Shown here: piece by piece, positions 20,283 through 29,264 of the stretch
Position numbering within the stretch: the first letter of the stretch is position 1
Layout: every line of letters begins with the position of its first letter
Assembly: GCA_001564055.1 (NCBI GenBank)
Contig: LKNB01000006.1
Location: forward strand, 1 to 64,000
DNA from: Rhodothermaceae bacterium Tc-Br11_B2g6_7
GTDB lineage: Bacteria > Bacteroidota > Rhodothermia > Rhodothermales > Salinibacteraceae
Reading direction: 5' to 3'
DNA: 64,000 bases
Made by a program: the position numbers and the translations under genes
Notes under the pieces: generated by a model
The model's database searches: none
Told to the model about the DNA's origin: nothing
The model's input: only the letters and a program-made list of their open reading frames with translations

Positions 20283-21413
20283 ATGCGTAAAATCGTACTT
20301 ATTGAAGACGACCTCGCCTTTCGAGAGGTCATGACCTTCGCGTTGAACGACGCGGGATACACCGTAATCGAAGCCGACGACGGCCTGCAGGGCGTTGCGC
20401 AGGTAGAAGAGCATCAGCCGGACCTCGTGATCTGCGACGTGCAGATGGCCGGGATGGACGGCTACGAGACGCTGGAGCACCTGCGGAATCAGGAGACGAC
20501 GGCGACTATTCCCTTCATCTTGATGACAGGCGCGGCCGGCCCGGACGCGATCCGCACCGGCATGAACCTCGGCGCTGACGATTACCTGTCCAAACCGTTT
20601 GACGTCAGCGAACTGCTGCAGGCGGTAGAAGTCCGGCTCGCCAAGCACGCCACCATCCGCGAGGAAGCCGAGCGCGAAATCGAGGCGCTGCGCGATAGCA
20701 TCACCATCACGCTGCCGCATGAACTCCGGACCCCGCTCAATGGCATCATCGGCAGCGCGCAGCTGCTCAGCCAGGACGCCGCCACCATGGCGCCAGACGA
20801 GGTGCAAGAGTTTGCCGAAATGATTCTAACCTCCGGGCAGCGGCTGAACCGGCTGGTGGAAAACTTCCTGATCTATGCCCAGCTGGAGCTGATCGCACGC
20901 GACGAGGCCAAGACGGCCGCGCTCCGTGCATCACGCTGTGCGGCACCTGCGTCCTCCATCGCTGCGGAGGTGGAGCCCCGTAGCGCGCACCATACCCGCA
21001 CGGATGACGTAACGATGGACCTGGCGGACGAAGCGGTGGCGGCAGGCGAAGAGCACCTGCAACGCATTGTCGGGGAGCTCATGGACAACGCCTGTAAGTT
21101 TTCTGAGACCGGCAGCCCGATCACCGTGACAGCTGCGGTAACCGATGAGCAGTATGTGCTGACGGTTACGGATGAAGGCCGTGGCATCAGTGACCAGCGG
21201 CTGGCCACGATCGGCGCCTATCAGCAATTCGATCGCGCGTTGCACGAACAGCAGGGCGTGGGCCTCGGTCTGCAGATTGCCCGCCGCCTGACGGAGCTCC
21301 TTGGTGGGACGTTCACCTTGGAAAGCACCGAAGATGTGGGCACCCGCGCCACCGTAGCTCTGCCCCTAAGCTCCGCCACCGCAGCGGCACCCTCCGCAGC
21401 CGCGTCGGCATAA
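20283..21413 (+). CDS. Receiver-histidine kinase (reverse-order hybrid)
   Basis: This 377-residue protein has an N-terminal receiver (D52 in LVICDVQMAGMDG, K in DDYLSKPFDVSE) fused upstream of HisKA (H146 in TLPHELRTPLNGIIGS). HATPase_c has ELMDNACKFSETG and GVGLGLQIARRLTELLGG. The order is the reverse of a classic hybrid kinase: phosphorylation of the receiver would set the activity of the kinase behind it. The ATG at 20283 is preferred because MRKIVLIEDD is the normal receiver N-terminus; an in-frame start at 20250 adds 11 residues. It lies 61 bp after the large hybrid kinase. Confidence 0.92.
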   Translation: MRKIVLIEDDLAFREVMTFALNDAGYTVIEADDGLQGVAQVEEHQPDLVICDVQMAGMDGYETLEHLRNQETTATIPFILMTGAAGPDAIRTGMNLGADDYLSKPFDVSELLQAVEVRLAKHATIREEAEREIEALRDSITITLPHELRTPLNGIIGSAQLLSQDAATMAPDEVQEFAEMILTSGQRLNRLVENFLIYAQLELIARDEAKTAALRASRCAAPASSIAAEVEPRSAHHTRTDDVTMDLADEAVAAGEEHLQRIVGELMDNACKFSETGSPITVTAAVTDEQYVLTVTDEGRGISDQRLATIGAYQQFDRALHEQQGVGLGLQIARRLTELLGGTFTLESTEDVGTRATVALPLSSATAAAPSAAASA

Positions 21414-21440
21414 CCCCACCCTCATTCCTTGACCCTTCGT

Positions 21441-21869
21441 ATGAACCATCAGATTCTCATTATCGATGACGACGAATTGTTTGTCGACACGGTCTCGTTT
21501 GTGCTGGAGCAACAGGAGTACGACGTGCTCACGGCGAGCGACGGTACAGAAGGCACAGAAATGGCCGAGCAGCACCGTCCGGACCTGATTCTGTGCGACG
21601 TCCGCATGCAAAACATGCACGGATATGACGCGGTCGCGGTCCTGCGGTCCCACAGCAAAACGCAGAACATACCGGTTATCATGATGACCGGGTACGCCAG
21701 CCCGTATGGGGAGCGGCGCAGCCAAATGGCGGGGGCTGACTACTACCTGGCCAAGCCAATCTCCGTGCAGGACCTGACCGCGGCCATCGACATGGCGCTG
21801 ACCCAGGGCGCGCGGAAAGGTCGGTCATCGGACGTTATCTTTCCCTCGGGAGGTGGCGGCAAGAAGTAG
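21441..21869 (+). CDS. Single-domain response regulator
   Basis: This 142-residue CheY-like receiver shows the acidic pair in ILIIDDDELF, phospho-acceptor D53 in LILCDVRMQNMHG, the switch Thr in VIMMTGYASP and the conserved lysine in DYYLAKPISVQD. It has no output domain; the C-terminal 20 residues (RKGRSSD to GGGGKK) are a flexible Gly/Lys tail. The ATG at 21441 is 27 bp after the receiver-kinase, so the two probably form a phosphorelay pair. A TTG at 21429 would add four residues without support. Confidence 0.92.
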   Translation: MNHQILIIDDDELFVDTVSFVLEQQEYDVLTASDGTEGTEMAEQHRPDLILCDVRMQNMHGYDAVAVLRSHSKTQNIPVIMMTGYASPYGERRSQMAGADYYLAKPISVQDLTAAIDMALTQGARKGRSSDVIFPSGGGGKK

Positions 21870-21971
21870 CGCGTCGCCCCCCGTTGCAGCGCGTGAGCCC
21901 GAACACGGAAGCCCTCAGCCGGTAGGTAGCAGGGTTTTAGGAAGCGCTTTCTGCCCCTGATTTATCCGCCC

Positions 21972-22976
21972 ATGATTTCTTCTACGATTACCGGCTGGGG
22001 CCACGAAGTCCCCGACAACGTGGTCACGAACGATGACCTGGCACAGCTCGTCGATACCAGCGACGAATGGATCCGCGAGCGTTCCGGCATCCGGGAGCGG
22101 CGCCACGCCTCCGACGGTGAAACAACAGCAACGATGTCCATCGCGTGTAGCACGCGCGCCCTGGAGCGGGCAGGCGTCGCACCGGCTGATGTAGACCTGG
22201 TGCTTGTGGCGTCCTCCAGTCCGGACTACCTCACGCCGCCGGTGTCCAGTCAGGTGCAAGAGGGCATCGGGGCTACGCATGCGGGTGCCATGCAACTGAC
22301 GGTCGGGTGCACCGGGTTCGTGTATGCGCTCGTTACGGCCCAGCAGTTCATCAGCACGGGCGCGTGCCGCACGGTGCTGGTGGTTGGCGCGGAGTTGACG
22401 TCCCGCTGGATGAACTACAACGACCGCAGCACGTGCGTCCTTTTCGGCGATGGTGCCGGCGCGGTGGTGGTGCAGGCTACAGAGGCGGACGGCTGCGGCC
22501 TGCGAGGCCACGTGCTGGGATCAGACGGGAGCGGGGCGGAGCATCTCATCATACCGGTAGGCGGTGTAGCCCAGCCGACGACGAAAGAGACGCTTGCGCA
22601 AGACCTGGGCGGGCTTCGGATGAATGGCCGGGAGGTCTTCAAGTTTGCCACCCGGGTGTTGGGCACCTCCTTGCAGCAAGCCCTGGACAAGGCCAACCTT
22701 GCGGTGGACGACATCGATTTACTGGTGCCACACCAGGCGAATGCCCGCATTATCGATTTTGCGGCGCGGGAGGCGGGGTTGCCGCCGGAGAAGGTGGTCG
22801 TGAACGTGGACCGCTATGGCAACACATCGGCGGCCTCGGTGCCGCTGGCGCTCAGCGAAGCTTTCGATGCAGGCCGCGTGGCACCAGGCGATACGCTGGC
22901 ACTGGTGGCATTTGGGGCGGGCCTCACGTGGGCTGCTGCCATCTATCAGATGGGGCCGGCCCCGCTGCCGGTGTAA
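21972..22976 (+). CDS. fabH: 3-oxoacyl-ACP synthase III FabH
   Basis: FabH starts fatty acid synthesis by condensing acetyl-CoA (or a branched acyl-CoA) with malonyl-ACP. The 334-residue thiolase-fold protein has the catalytic triad in order: C113 in TVGCTGFVYAL, His in LLVPHQANARII and Asn in VDRYGNTSAASVPLAL. The N-terminal DTSDEWIRERSGIRERR motif is also typical. No other fab genes are adjacent, so this is a stand-alone copy that ends 25 bp from the convergent priA. An additional KAS III for secondary metabolism is possible, but the sequence looks like housekeeping FabH. Confidence 0.92.
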   Translation: MISSTITGWGHEVPDNVVTNDDLAQLVDTSDEWIRERSGIRERRHASDGETTATMSIACSTRALERAGVAPADVDLVLVASSSPDYLTPPVSSQVQEGIGATHAGAMQLTVGCTGFVYALVTAQQFISTGACRTVLVVGAELTSRWMNYNDRSTCVLFGDGAGAVVVQATEADGCGLRGHVLGSDGSGAEHLIIPVGGVAQPTTKETLAQDLGGLRMNGREVFKFATRVLGTSLQQALDKANLAVDDIDLLVPHQANARIIDFAAREAGLPPEKVVVNVDRYGNTSAASVPLALSEAFDAGRVAPGDTLALVAFGAGLTWAAAIYQMGPAPLPV

Positions 22977-23001
22977 CCTGAGCGCTCTCGGGAGCCCGAG
23001 G

Positions 23002-25494
23002 TCAGAAGAGGCCCAGGGCGTCCACGTCGATGGCTACGTGATAGCCGCGGGGCGGGCTGCCGAAGGCCTCGTCGGCGGCGCGGAGCAGCGGCTGCAGGGC
23101 CGGCGCGTCGGTGGTCCGGGGGACGCGCACGTGCGTATGGTACCGAAACTGCTTCTTGACGCGCCCTACCATGGGCGGCTCCGGGCCAAGCACTTCTACC
23201 GGACCGTCTGCTTTCTCGGCCCGCTGACGGAGCTGCCCGGTCCATTGCCGGGCGACCTCTTCCACACGCGCCGCCTTGGGCCCGCGAAACTCCACCACCG
23301 CCAGGCGCGCAAACGGCGGGTAACGCAGCAGCTGCCGCTCGTTCAGGATATAGGCCATGAAGTCGTGGTAGTCGTGCGCTGTTACAGCCTGGAAGAGGGG
23401 GTGCTCCGGGTTGCGCGTCTGCAGCAGCACGCTGCCCGGAAGCTCCGCGCGCCCGGCCCGGCCGGCCACCTGGGTGAGGAGCTGAAACGTCCGCTCCTCC
23501 GCCCGGAAGTCCGGCAGCAGCAAGCCCACATCTGCACTGACGACCCCCACCAGCGTAACGCGCGGAAAGTCCAGCCCTTTGGCCACCATCTGCGTGCCCA
23601 GCAGCACATCCGCCGCCCCGCGCCGAAACCGGTCGAGGATGTCGTGATGGGCGTTCTTTCGGCTCGTGGTGTCGAGGTCCATGCGGAGGATGCGGGCCTG
23701 AGGCAGGCGCTCCTGCAGCTCTTCTTCTACCCGCTGCGTGCCCGTCCCAATCTGCGTGAGTTCGTCCGACCCGCATTCGGGGCAGGCGCGGGGGAGGTGC
23801 TCGGCCAGCCCGCAGTAGTGGCAGCGCAGGTGGCCTCGGGCTTTGTGATAGGTCATCGTCACCGCGCAGTCGCTGCAGCCGGGGGCCCAACCGCAGTTTT
23901 CGCATTCGATGACCGGCGCGTAGCCACGGCGGTTCTGCAGCAAGATGACCTGCTCGTCCCGGTCGAGGCGCGCGGCGATGGCCTCGTACAGCGTGTCCGA
24001 GATCGCCCCCTCCAGCCGGTGCTTCTTTCGCTCCAGCGTCAGGTCCACCACCTCCACGGACGGCATCGTAACCGCGACGCCGGCAGCGTTCGGCACGCGT
24101 TCGGGCATGGGCAGCAGGGTGTATTTGCCGTGCTCGGCGTTGGTGTAGGTTTCCGCGCTGGGCGTAGCGGTGCCCAGCACCACCACCGCGTCGTTCATGT
24201 GGGCGCGCATCACCGCTACGTCGCGGGCGTGGTAGCGCGGCGCGGGGTCGAACTGTTTGTACGATGGCTCGTGCTCCTCGTCTACCACAATCAGCCCGAG
24301 GTTGTCGAGCGGGGCGAGGATGGCCGAGCGGGGCCCGATGGCAATGTCGTAGCGCCCGTGCCGCAGATGCCGCCAGGCGTCGAAGCGCTCGCCCAGGCTC
24401 ATGCGCGAGTGGAGCACCGCGATGTGGTCGCCAAAGTGGGCGCGGAAGCGCTGCACGGTCTGCGGCGTGAGCGCGATCTCGGGCACCAGGATGATCCCCG
24501 TCTTGCCTTGCGCCCGTACAGCTTTCAGCGCGGCGATGTACACCTCCGTCTTTCCGCTGCCGGTGACGCCGTGCAGCAGGAAGCTCTCGAAGCGCTCCGC
24601 GGTGATGGCGTCTTCGATAGCCTCCAGCGCGGCCGCCTGGTGGGGATGGAAGGCATGATCGGGCGGGGCAGCGGGGGGTGCCAGGTCGTCCAGTGGCGAG
24701 CGGTTCACCTGTTGCTCTACCGACTGCAGGAGGCCCATCTCCACGAGGCGGCGGATGGTGCTGTAGCTGGCTTCGGCGCGCTCCACCACATCGGCCTGGC
24801 GGGGGGTGTCGATGCCTTCGGCCAGAAGGCCCGCCATCACCGCCATCACCAGCTGCTGCTTTGCGCCGCGCAATTGCTCCTTGGCGTCACGCACCGCGCC
24901 AGGCGTGCGGAACGGCTCCGATAGGCGCAGATGCGTCTCCTTCTTCACGGAGACGGACGGGTCGGATACGCGCGTGTTCATGGTGATGAGGCCTTCCTCT
25001 TCCAGCTCGCGCACCAGGCGGAGGGGGACCGGGCCCAGGCGCTGCCGCACCCCTTTCAGCGTGACGCTCTCACGCCCCTCCAGGTCATCCAGCAGGGCCT
25101 GTGCGTTCTGATGGTTGGCCCAGCGCTCTGGCACCGGCCGATCTGTGCGTTGCAGGCGGCGCTCGGTGGAGACTTCGGTCCCGCTCGGCAGAGCTGCGCG
25201 TACCACCTCGCCCCAGCCGCAGACGTAATAGTTGGCCATCCAGCGGGTAAGGCGCAGCATTTCGCCGGTAAGGGCGGGCGTGGCATCCAGGACGTCGGCA
25301 ATGGGCTTGGCCCTGAAGTCGAGTGCGGAGCCGTCGGCGTCGGCATCTACGGCGACCACCACGCCCGTGAGCTTGCGCTGCCGAAACGGGACGAGCACGC
25401 GCACGCCGCGGGCGATGTCGGGCGTGAGAGCGTCGGGGACGAGGTAGGTAAACGGGCGGTCGAGGGGGACCGGCACCACAACATCAACGGTCAC
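23002..25494 (-). CDS. priA: Primosomal protein N' (replication restart helicase PriA)
   Basis: PriA recognises stalled or recombined forks and reloads the replicative helicase. The product is about 830 aa from a GTG at 25494, which gives the standard N-terminus VTVDVVVPVPLDRPFTYLVP; ATGs at 25539 and 25554 would add 15-20 atypical residues. Walker A is LHGVTGSGKTEVY and the DEAH-like box is VVDEEHEPSYKQ. The zinc module has eight cysteines in four CxxC pairs (CENC, CSDC, CHYC, CPEC, roughly residues 545-590). Helicase motifs VVSADVGLLLPDFRAEERTF and QVAGRAGRAE follow. It converges on fabH. Confidence 0.93.
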   Translation of the reverse strand: MTVDVVVPVPLDRPFTYLVPDALTPDIARGVRVLVPFRQRKLTGVVVAVDADADGSALDFRAKPIADVLDATPALTGEMLRLTRWMANYYVCGWGEVVRAALPSGTEVSTERRLQRTDRPVPERWANHQNAQALLDDLEGRESVTLKGVRQRLGPVPLRLVRELEEEGLITMNTRVSDPSVSVKKETHLRLSEPFRTPGAVRDAKEQLRGAKQQLVMAVMAGLLAEGIDTPRQADVVERAEASYSTIRRLVEMGLLQSVEQQVNRSPLDDLAPPAAPPDHAFHPHQAAALEAIEDAITAERFESFLLHGVTGSGKTEVYIAALKAVRAQGKTGIILVPEIALTPQTVQRFRAHFGDHIAVLHSRMSLGERFDAWRHLRHGRYDIAIGPRSAILAPLDNLGLIVVDEEHEPSYKQFDPAPRYHARDVAVMRAHMNDAVVVLGTATPSAETYTNAEHGKYTLLPMPERVPNAAGVAVTMPSVEVVDLTLERKKHRLEGAISDTLYEAIAARLDRDEQVILLQNRRGYAPVIECENCGWAPGCSDCAVTMTYHKARGHLRCHYCGLAEHLPRACPECGSDELTQIGTGTQRVEEELQERLPQARILRMDLDTTSRKNAHHDILDRFRRGAADVLLGTQMVAKGLDFPRVTLVGVVSADVGLLLPDFRAEERTFQLLTQVAGRAGRAELPGSVLLQTRNPEHPLFQAVTAHDYHDFMAYILNERQLLRYPPFARLAVVEFRGPKAARVEEVARQWTGQLRQRAEKADGPVEVLGPEPPMVGRVKKQFRYHTHVRVPRTTDAPALQPLLRAADEAFGSPPRGYHVAIDVDALGLF

Positions 25495-25623
25495 AGGAGC
25501 GCGGTAGGGTAAGCAGGAGGAGTGCAGGGGGAAGGGCATCCACCCCAACAGCATAGCGGTGGTGGCAGAGAGTTGCGAGCGCGGGCGGCTCCATCCACAC
25601 GGTTTTCGCGCAGGGCCTGCGGG

Positions 25624-26490
25624 CTACGGCGTAAGCGGGGTGACGTCACCGACCTGTGCGGCGCTGACCTCCCACAGCCGCTGCGCCACGGTCTCATCCT
25701 GTGCCGCTTTAGCCGGGCGCTTCTCCCGGCAATCCTTGAAGTAGCGCCCGGACACACCCGCCACCTCTGGCGACGTGGCCAGGTACACGGCGGTCTCGGC
25801 GCCTTTTTCGGGGCTTCGGAAGAAGGGGGTAAAGAGCCGCACCACCCACGATACCCAGTCCCCATTCCGATTCCAGATCTCCGACGCCACCACGCCCGGG
25901 TGCATCGCGTTAGCCGTCACGCCAGTGCCTTCCAGCCGGCGGGCCAGCTCACGCGTGAAGAGGATATTGGCCAGCTTGGACTGGCCATAGGCGTTGTACC
26001 AGTTGTACCCCTGCTCTCCGTTCAGATTATCGAAGTTGATGCTCGCATCCCGGTGGGCATCCGATGCGACGTTGACAATGCGGGCGGGCGCGCTGGCCTT
26101 GAGCAGGTCCAGCAGCAGGTGCGTCAGCAGAAAATAGCCGAGGTGGTTGACGGCCCACGTCTTTTCCAACTGATCGACCGTCAGCACGAAGTCGGTGAGG
26201 TAGACGCCCGCGTTGTTCACGAGCACATCCAGCCGGTCAAATCGCTCTGTGATCTCCTCCGCGGCCGCCCGGATCTCGGCCTGCCGGGAGAGATCGCACA
26301 GCACCAGGTGAAGGTCGTCGTTGCCCGTGTCAGCGGCGATCTCGTCCATGGCGGCGCGTGCGCGCTCCTCGCTGCGGCACAGGAAGATCATGGTGGCCCC
26401 GGTGGCGGCTAACCCGCGGGCCGTTTCTTTGCCGATGCCGGCGTTGGCGCCGGTGACGAGGTGCACGGGGGGAGCTTGGGACGTCTCCAT
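25624..26490 (-). CDS. Short-chain dehydrogenase/reductase (retinol dehydrogenase-like)
   Basis: This 288-residue Rossmann-fold oxidoreductase shows the cofactor motif VTGANAGIGKETARGLA, the NNAGVYL segment and catalytic YGQSK (Tyr/Lys). An Arg in FLCRSEERA after beta-2 suggests NADP(H) preference. The pattern NWYNAYGQSKLANILFTREL is shared with retinol dehydrogenase-like SDRs. The start at 26490 gives METSQAPPVHLVTGANAG; an upstream in-frame start at 26535 adds 15 unrelated residues. Substrate is unknown. It sits between priA and a hydroxylase-like gene on the same strand, with about 120 bp to the latter. Confidence 0.87.
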   Translation of the reverse strand: METSQAPPVHLVTGANAGIGKETARGLAATGATMIFLCRSEERARAAMDEIAADTGNDDLHLVLCDLSRQAEIRAAAEEITERFDRLDVLVNNAGVYLTDFVLTVDQLEKTWAVNHLGYFLLTHLLLDLLKASAPARIVNVASDAHRDASINFDNLNGEQGYNWYNAYGQSKLANILFTRELARRLEGTGVTANAMHPGVVASEIWNRNGDWVSWVVRLFTPFFRSPEKGAETAVYLATSPEVAGVSGRYFKDCREKRPAKAAQDETVAQRLWEVSAAQVGDVTPLTP

Positions 26491-26612
26491 GGCAAATAGG
26501 CGGAATAGAGCGCAGGGTGTAGAGATAACCTCCACCCCGCGACGCCTGGTCCGTTCCGGTCGGGCATAGCACCGGCCGTAACGATGCGGCTAAAGCAGGC
26601 GTTAGGCAGCCG

Positions 26613-27374
26613 TTAGACAGACTGCGGTGTCTGCGCTGTGGCCTGTCCATCCCCGGCCGCCTGGTGCCGGGCTTCCCATTGCTCCTGGTTCTTCTTGGCC
26701 TTCGTCACAAACGGCGACAGGCTGATGAGCTTAATGAGGGCCTCGTTGATGGCCCCTATCGGCGGATCGAACGGGCGCACGATGTCGAGGAAGAGGACGA
26801 CCCGCTCTTCGTCGGTGTCATTCCAGACCTCGTGCTGGTGGGTGTCATCGAACATGATCCCTTTGCCCTCTTCCCAGTGGCGGTATTCGTCGCCCACGCG
26901 GATGCGGCAGTTTTCGGCCTGCTCTGGCACCTTCAGCCCCAGGTGGTAGCGCATCACGCCTTTGTACGGGCCTCGGTGGGGAGGAATGTGCTTGCCGGGC
27001 GCGAGGATAGAAAAGAAGGCGGTCTTCATCCCGGGAATGGATTCGACCAGCCTGGTGGTTTCGGGGCAACGGGCACAGTTGGCTTCCGCCTTATGGCCAA
27101 AGCCATACAGGAAGAAGGTCTTCCACTGATCGTCGTTGGTGATGGACGTCTGGTCTTCCGAAATGTCCTGAAAATTGGGGAGGGCGCTCCGGTTTTGGAG
27201 CACGGCATCCAGCTCGTCGCGGATGGTCTCCCAGTGGCGCTCCAGGCGGTGCGTCCAGGCGAATTCGTCGGTGTTGAAGAACAGGACGTCGCCGTGGGGC
27301 GAGAAGCGGACCATGCCCTTCTCGATGAGCTGAATGAGTTGAAAGCCTACGGTGTCCAGTAATGATTTAGGCAT
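26613..27374 (-). CDS. Aspartyl/asparaginyl beta-hydroxylase-like protein
   Basis: This 253-residue cupin-fold, Fe(II)/2-oxoglutarate-dependent hydroxylase-like protein belongs to the Asp/Asn beta-hydroxylase (LpxO-like) family. Key segments are APGKHIPPHRGPYKGVMRYH, containing the first iron-ligand histidine and the 2OG-binding Arg context, and FDDTHQHEVWNDTDEERVVL with the distal histidine. LpxO homologues hydroxylate lipid A acyl chains and others modify peptides; sequence alone does not decide. There is no signal peptide or membrane segment, unlike membrane-anchored LpxO. The C-terminal 30 residues are Gln/Ala rich. Confidence 0.82.
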   Translation of the reverse strand: MPKSLLDTVGFQLIQLIEKGMVRFSPHGDVLFFNTDEFAWTHRLERHWETIRDELDAVLQNRSALPNFQDISEDQTSITNDDQWKTFFLYGFGHKAEANCARCPETTRLVESIPGMKTAFFSILAPGKHIPPHRGPYKGVMRYHLGLKVPEQAENCRIRVGDEYRHWEEGKGIMFDDTHQHEVWNDTDEERVVLFLDIVRPFDPPIGAINEALIKLISLSPFVTKAKKNQEQWEARHQAAGDGQATAQTPQSV

Positions 27375-27533
27375 GATGTGGGAGCGTTGGTCAGCGGAGG
27401 ATAGCAGCTTGCGGGGCCTACACGCAGTCGGTAGCAGGTGGCCGTCGTCTGTTACGCTTCGCAGAGATGAACCGAGGGGACGGGCTGTCGTTGGCAGGTT
27501 TCTCTGATTCCACAGAATAGCTACCGGTACGGT

Positions 27534-28040
27534 ATGAAAAGCCAGGAGTTACGGGCGCTGCAGGCCCCCCTCAAGTCGACCTACACCGATGACCCTGAAG
27601 CGGCCCTCGTCACGCTGAGCGCTACAGGTCGCCTGAGCGATGGTATCACCTGCAAGGTGGACACGGGCAAGGCGCTGGTGGAGGCGGGGCTGCACCCGGC
27701 CACCGGCGGCGACGGGATGGCGGCCTGCTCGGGCGATATGCTGCTGGAAGCCCTGGCCGCCTGCGCGGGTGTCACGATGAACGCGGTGGCGACGGCGCTG
27801 GACATCGAGCTCACGGAGGGCACGGTTACCGCCGAGGGCGACCTTGATTTCCGCGGGACGCTCGGCGTGTCGAAGGAGGCGCCGGTGGGTTTTCAGGCCA
27901 TCCGCCTGCACTTCACGCTCACGACCGACGCCGACGAGGAGCAGCTCGCGACGCTGCTGAAGCTCACCGAGCGGTACTGCGTGGTGTACCAGACCATCCG
28001 CCAGGGCCCGCCCGTGGAGCTGTCGTACGATGTGGCGTGA
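27534..28040 (+). CDS. OsmC family protein
   Basis: This 168-residue OsmC/Ohr-fold protein contains the two characteristic cysteines, in GGDGMAACSGDMLLEALAAC and in TERYCVVYQTIRQGPPVEL. OsmC/Ohr enzymes reduce organic hydroperoxides, while the YhfA-like branch has less certain roles; the cysteine arrangement here fits the general OsmC family. The N-terminal 40 residues are longer than in minimal family members. It is transcribed alone, divergent from the hydroxylase-like gene (about 160 bp) and convergent with the RpoD-type sigma gene. Confidence 0.87.
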   Translation: MKSQELRALQAPLKSTYTDDPEAALVTLSATGRLSDGITCKVDTGKALVEAGLHPATGGDGMAACSGDMLLEALAACAGVTMNAVATALDIELTEGTVTAEGDLDFRGTLGVSKEAPVGFQAIRLHFTLTTDADEEQLATLLKLTERYCVVYQTIRQGPPVELSYDVA

Positions 28041-28110
28041 GGGCTTTCCGGCCCCAAAGCGTGGATGGACGGCTCAAAACAGCGCGCCCTGCCCCGCACG
28101 TCACCCATAC

Positions 28111-28142
28111 AAAAAAGCCTCTCCCCAACAAGGGAAGAGGCT
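28111..28142 (-). terminator. Intrinsic terminator of the RpoD-type sigma gene
   Basis: Read on the minus strand, GCCTCTTCCC pairs with GGGAGAGGC around a short loop, followed by a run of six T residues (AAAAAA at 28111-28116 on the plus strand). It lies about 45 bp past the sigma factor stop codon. Confidence 0.85.
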
Positions 28143-28186
28143 CAGGTAAAGAAGACGTGCAGGTCGTAGCGTTAGAGCAGAGGCAA

Positions 28187-29026
28187 TTAAGCGATGTGCG
28201 TTTGGAGGTCTTCGCGGCGGTTGCGCTGGCGGAGCTTGCGGAGGGCCTTCTCCTTGATCTGGCGGACGCGCTCCCGGGTCAGGTCAAAGCGCTGCCCGAT
28301 CTCTTCAAGCGTCAGCGGGTGCTCCCGGCCGATGCCGAAGTAGAGGCGCGTGATCTCTGCCTCTCGGGGGTGCAGGCCGCTCAGGGCGCGCTCGATGTCA
28401 ATCTTGATGGACTCATCCATCAGCGTCTCGTCGGGGGAGGCGCCTTCGTCGTTCGGGAGGACATCCAGCAGGCTGTTGTCGTCCTCGTCGTTGAAGGGAG
28501 CATCCATGGAGAGGTGGCGGCCGGCATGCTGCATGGCCTCGCGGACCTTCTCCACGTCGATGTCCAGCTCGTCGGCCAGCTCTTCAAGGTTGGGGGGGCG
28601 GTCGTGCTCCTGGGCCAGCTTTGCACTCAGCTTGCGGATCTTAGAGATGGTGCCGATCCGGTTGAGCGGCAGGCGGACCACCCGGCTTTGCTCGGCCAAT
28701 GCCTGCAGGATCGCCTGGCGAATCCACCAGACCGCGTACGAGATAAATTTGAAGCCGCGGGTTTCGTCGAAGCGCTGGGCGGCCTTGATGAGGCCGTAGT
28801 TGCCCTCGTTGATGAGGTCAGCCAGGCTGAGGCCTTGTCCCTGGTACTTCTTAGCGACAGACACCACAAAGCGAAGGTTGGCGCGGGTCAGGTCATGCAG
28901 GGCTTCCTGGTCGCCTTGTTTAATACGGCGGGCCAGCTCCACTTCCTCTTCGGCCTTGAGCAGATCAATCTGGCCGATTTCCTGCAGATACTGATCCAGC
29001 ATTCGTTGCTGGCGAGGGACGTACAT
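28187..29026 (-). CDS. RpoD-type (primary-like) RNA polymerase sigma factor
   Basis: This 279-residue sigma70 has regions 1.2 to 4 and lacks region 1.1, the usual size and form of the Bacteroidota housekeeping sigma factor. Region 1.2 is [14 protein letters not shown]. Region 2 includes [20 protein letters not shown] and [18 protein letters not shown]. Region 3 is around [13 protein letters not shown]. Region 4 ends in [21 protein letters not shown] conserved acidic linker ([20 protein letters not shown]) lies between regions 3 and 4. It is monocistronic with its own terminator. It may be the primary sigma or a close paralogue; the window cannot tell. Confidence 0.92.
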   Translation of the reverse strand: MYVPRQQRMLDQYLQEIGQIDLLKAEEEVELARRIKQGDQEALHDLTRANLRFVVSVAKKYQGQGLSLADLINEGNYGLIKAAQRFDETRGFKFISYAVWWIRQAILQALAEQSRVVRLPLNRIGTISKIRKLSAKLAQEHDRPPNLEELADELDIDVEKVREAMQHAGRHLSMDAPFNDEDDNSLLDVLPNDEGASPDETLMDESIKIDIERALSGLHPREAEITRLYFGIGREHPLTLEEIGQRFDLTRERVRQIKEKALRKLRQRNRREDLQTHIA

Positions 29027-29264
29027 AAACCATCCGGGGGTTGAATGAGACGAAGCGAGGATGCTGCGGCGTGGGGCCCGTAGGCCAGAACGGTGGGGCT
29101 ATAGACGAGCAGTGGGAGGCCCCAGCGGGCATAGCACACAGAGAAAAAGCCGCAAGATTCGCGAAAAAGCAGCATGCAAACGGCGTATTGCCATGTGAGA
29201 TCCGAACCAGTGCATGCCCGTGGTGTTGCGGCCGTCAGAAGGTAAGGGGCGGTATGCTATGGAC

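Noticed and set aside
22816-24924. Long plus-strand open frame of about 700 codons opposite priA
   Set aside because: priA on the other strand has helicase and zinc motifs in the correct order; this frame is an antisense artefact of high GC content.
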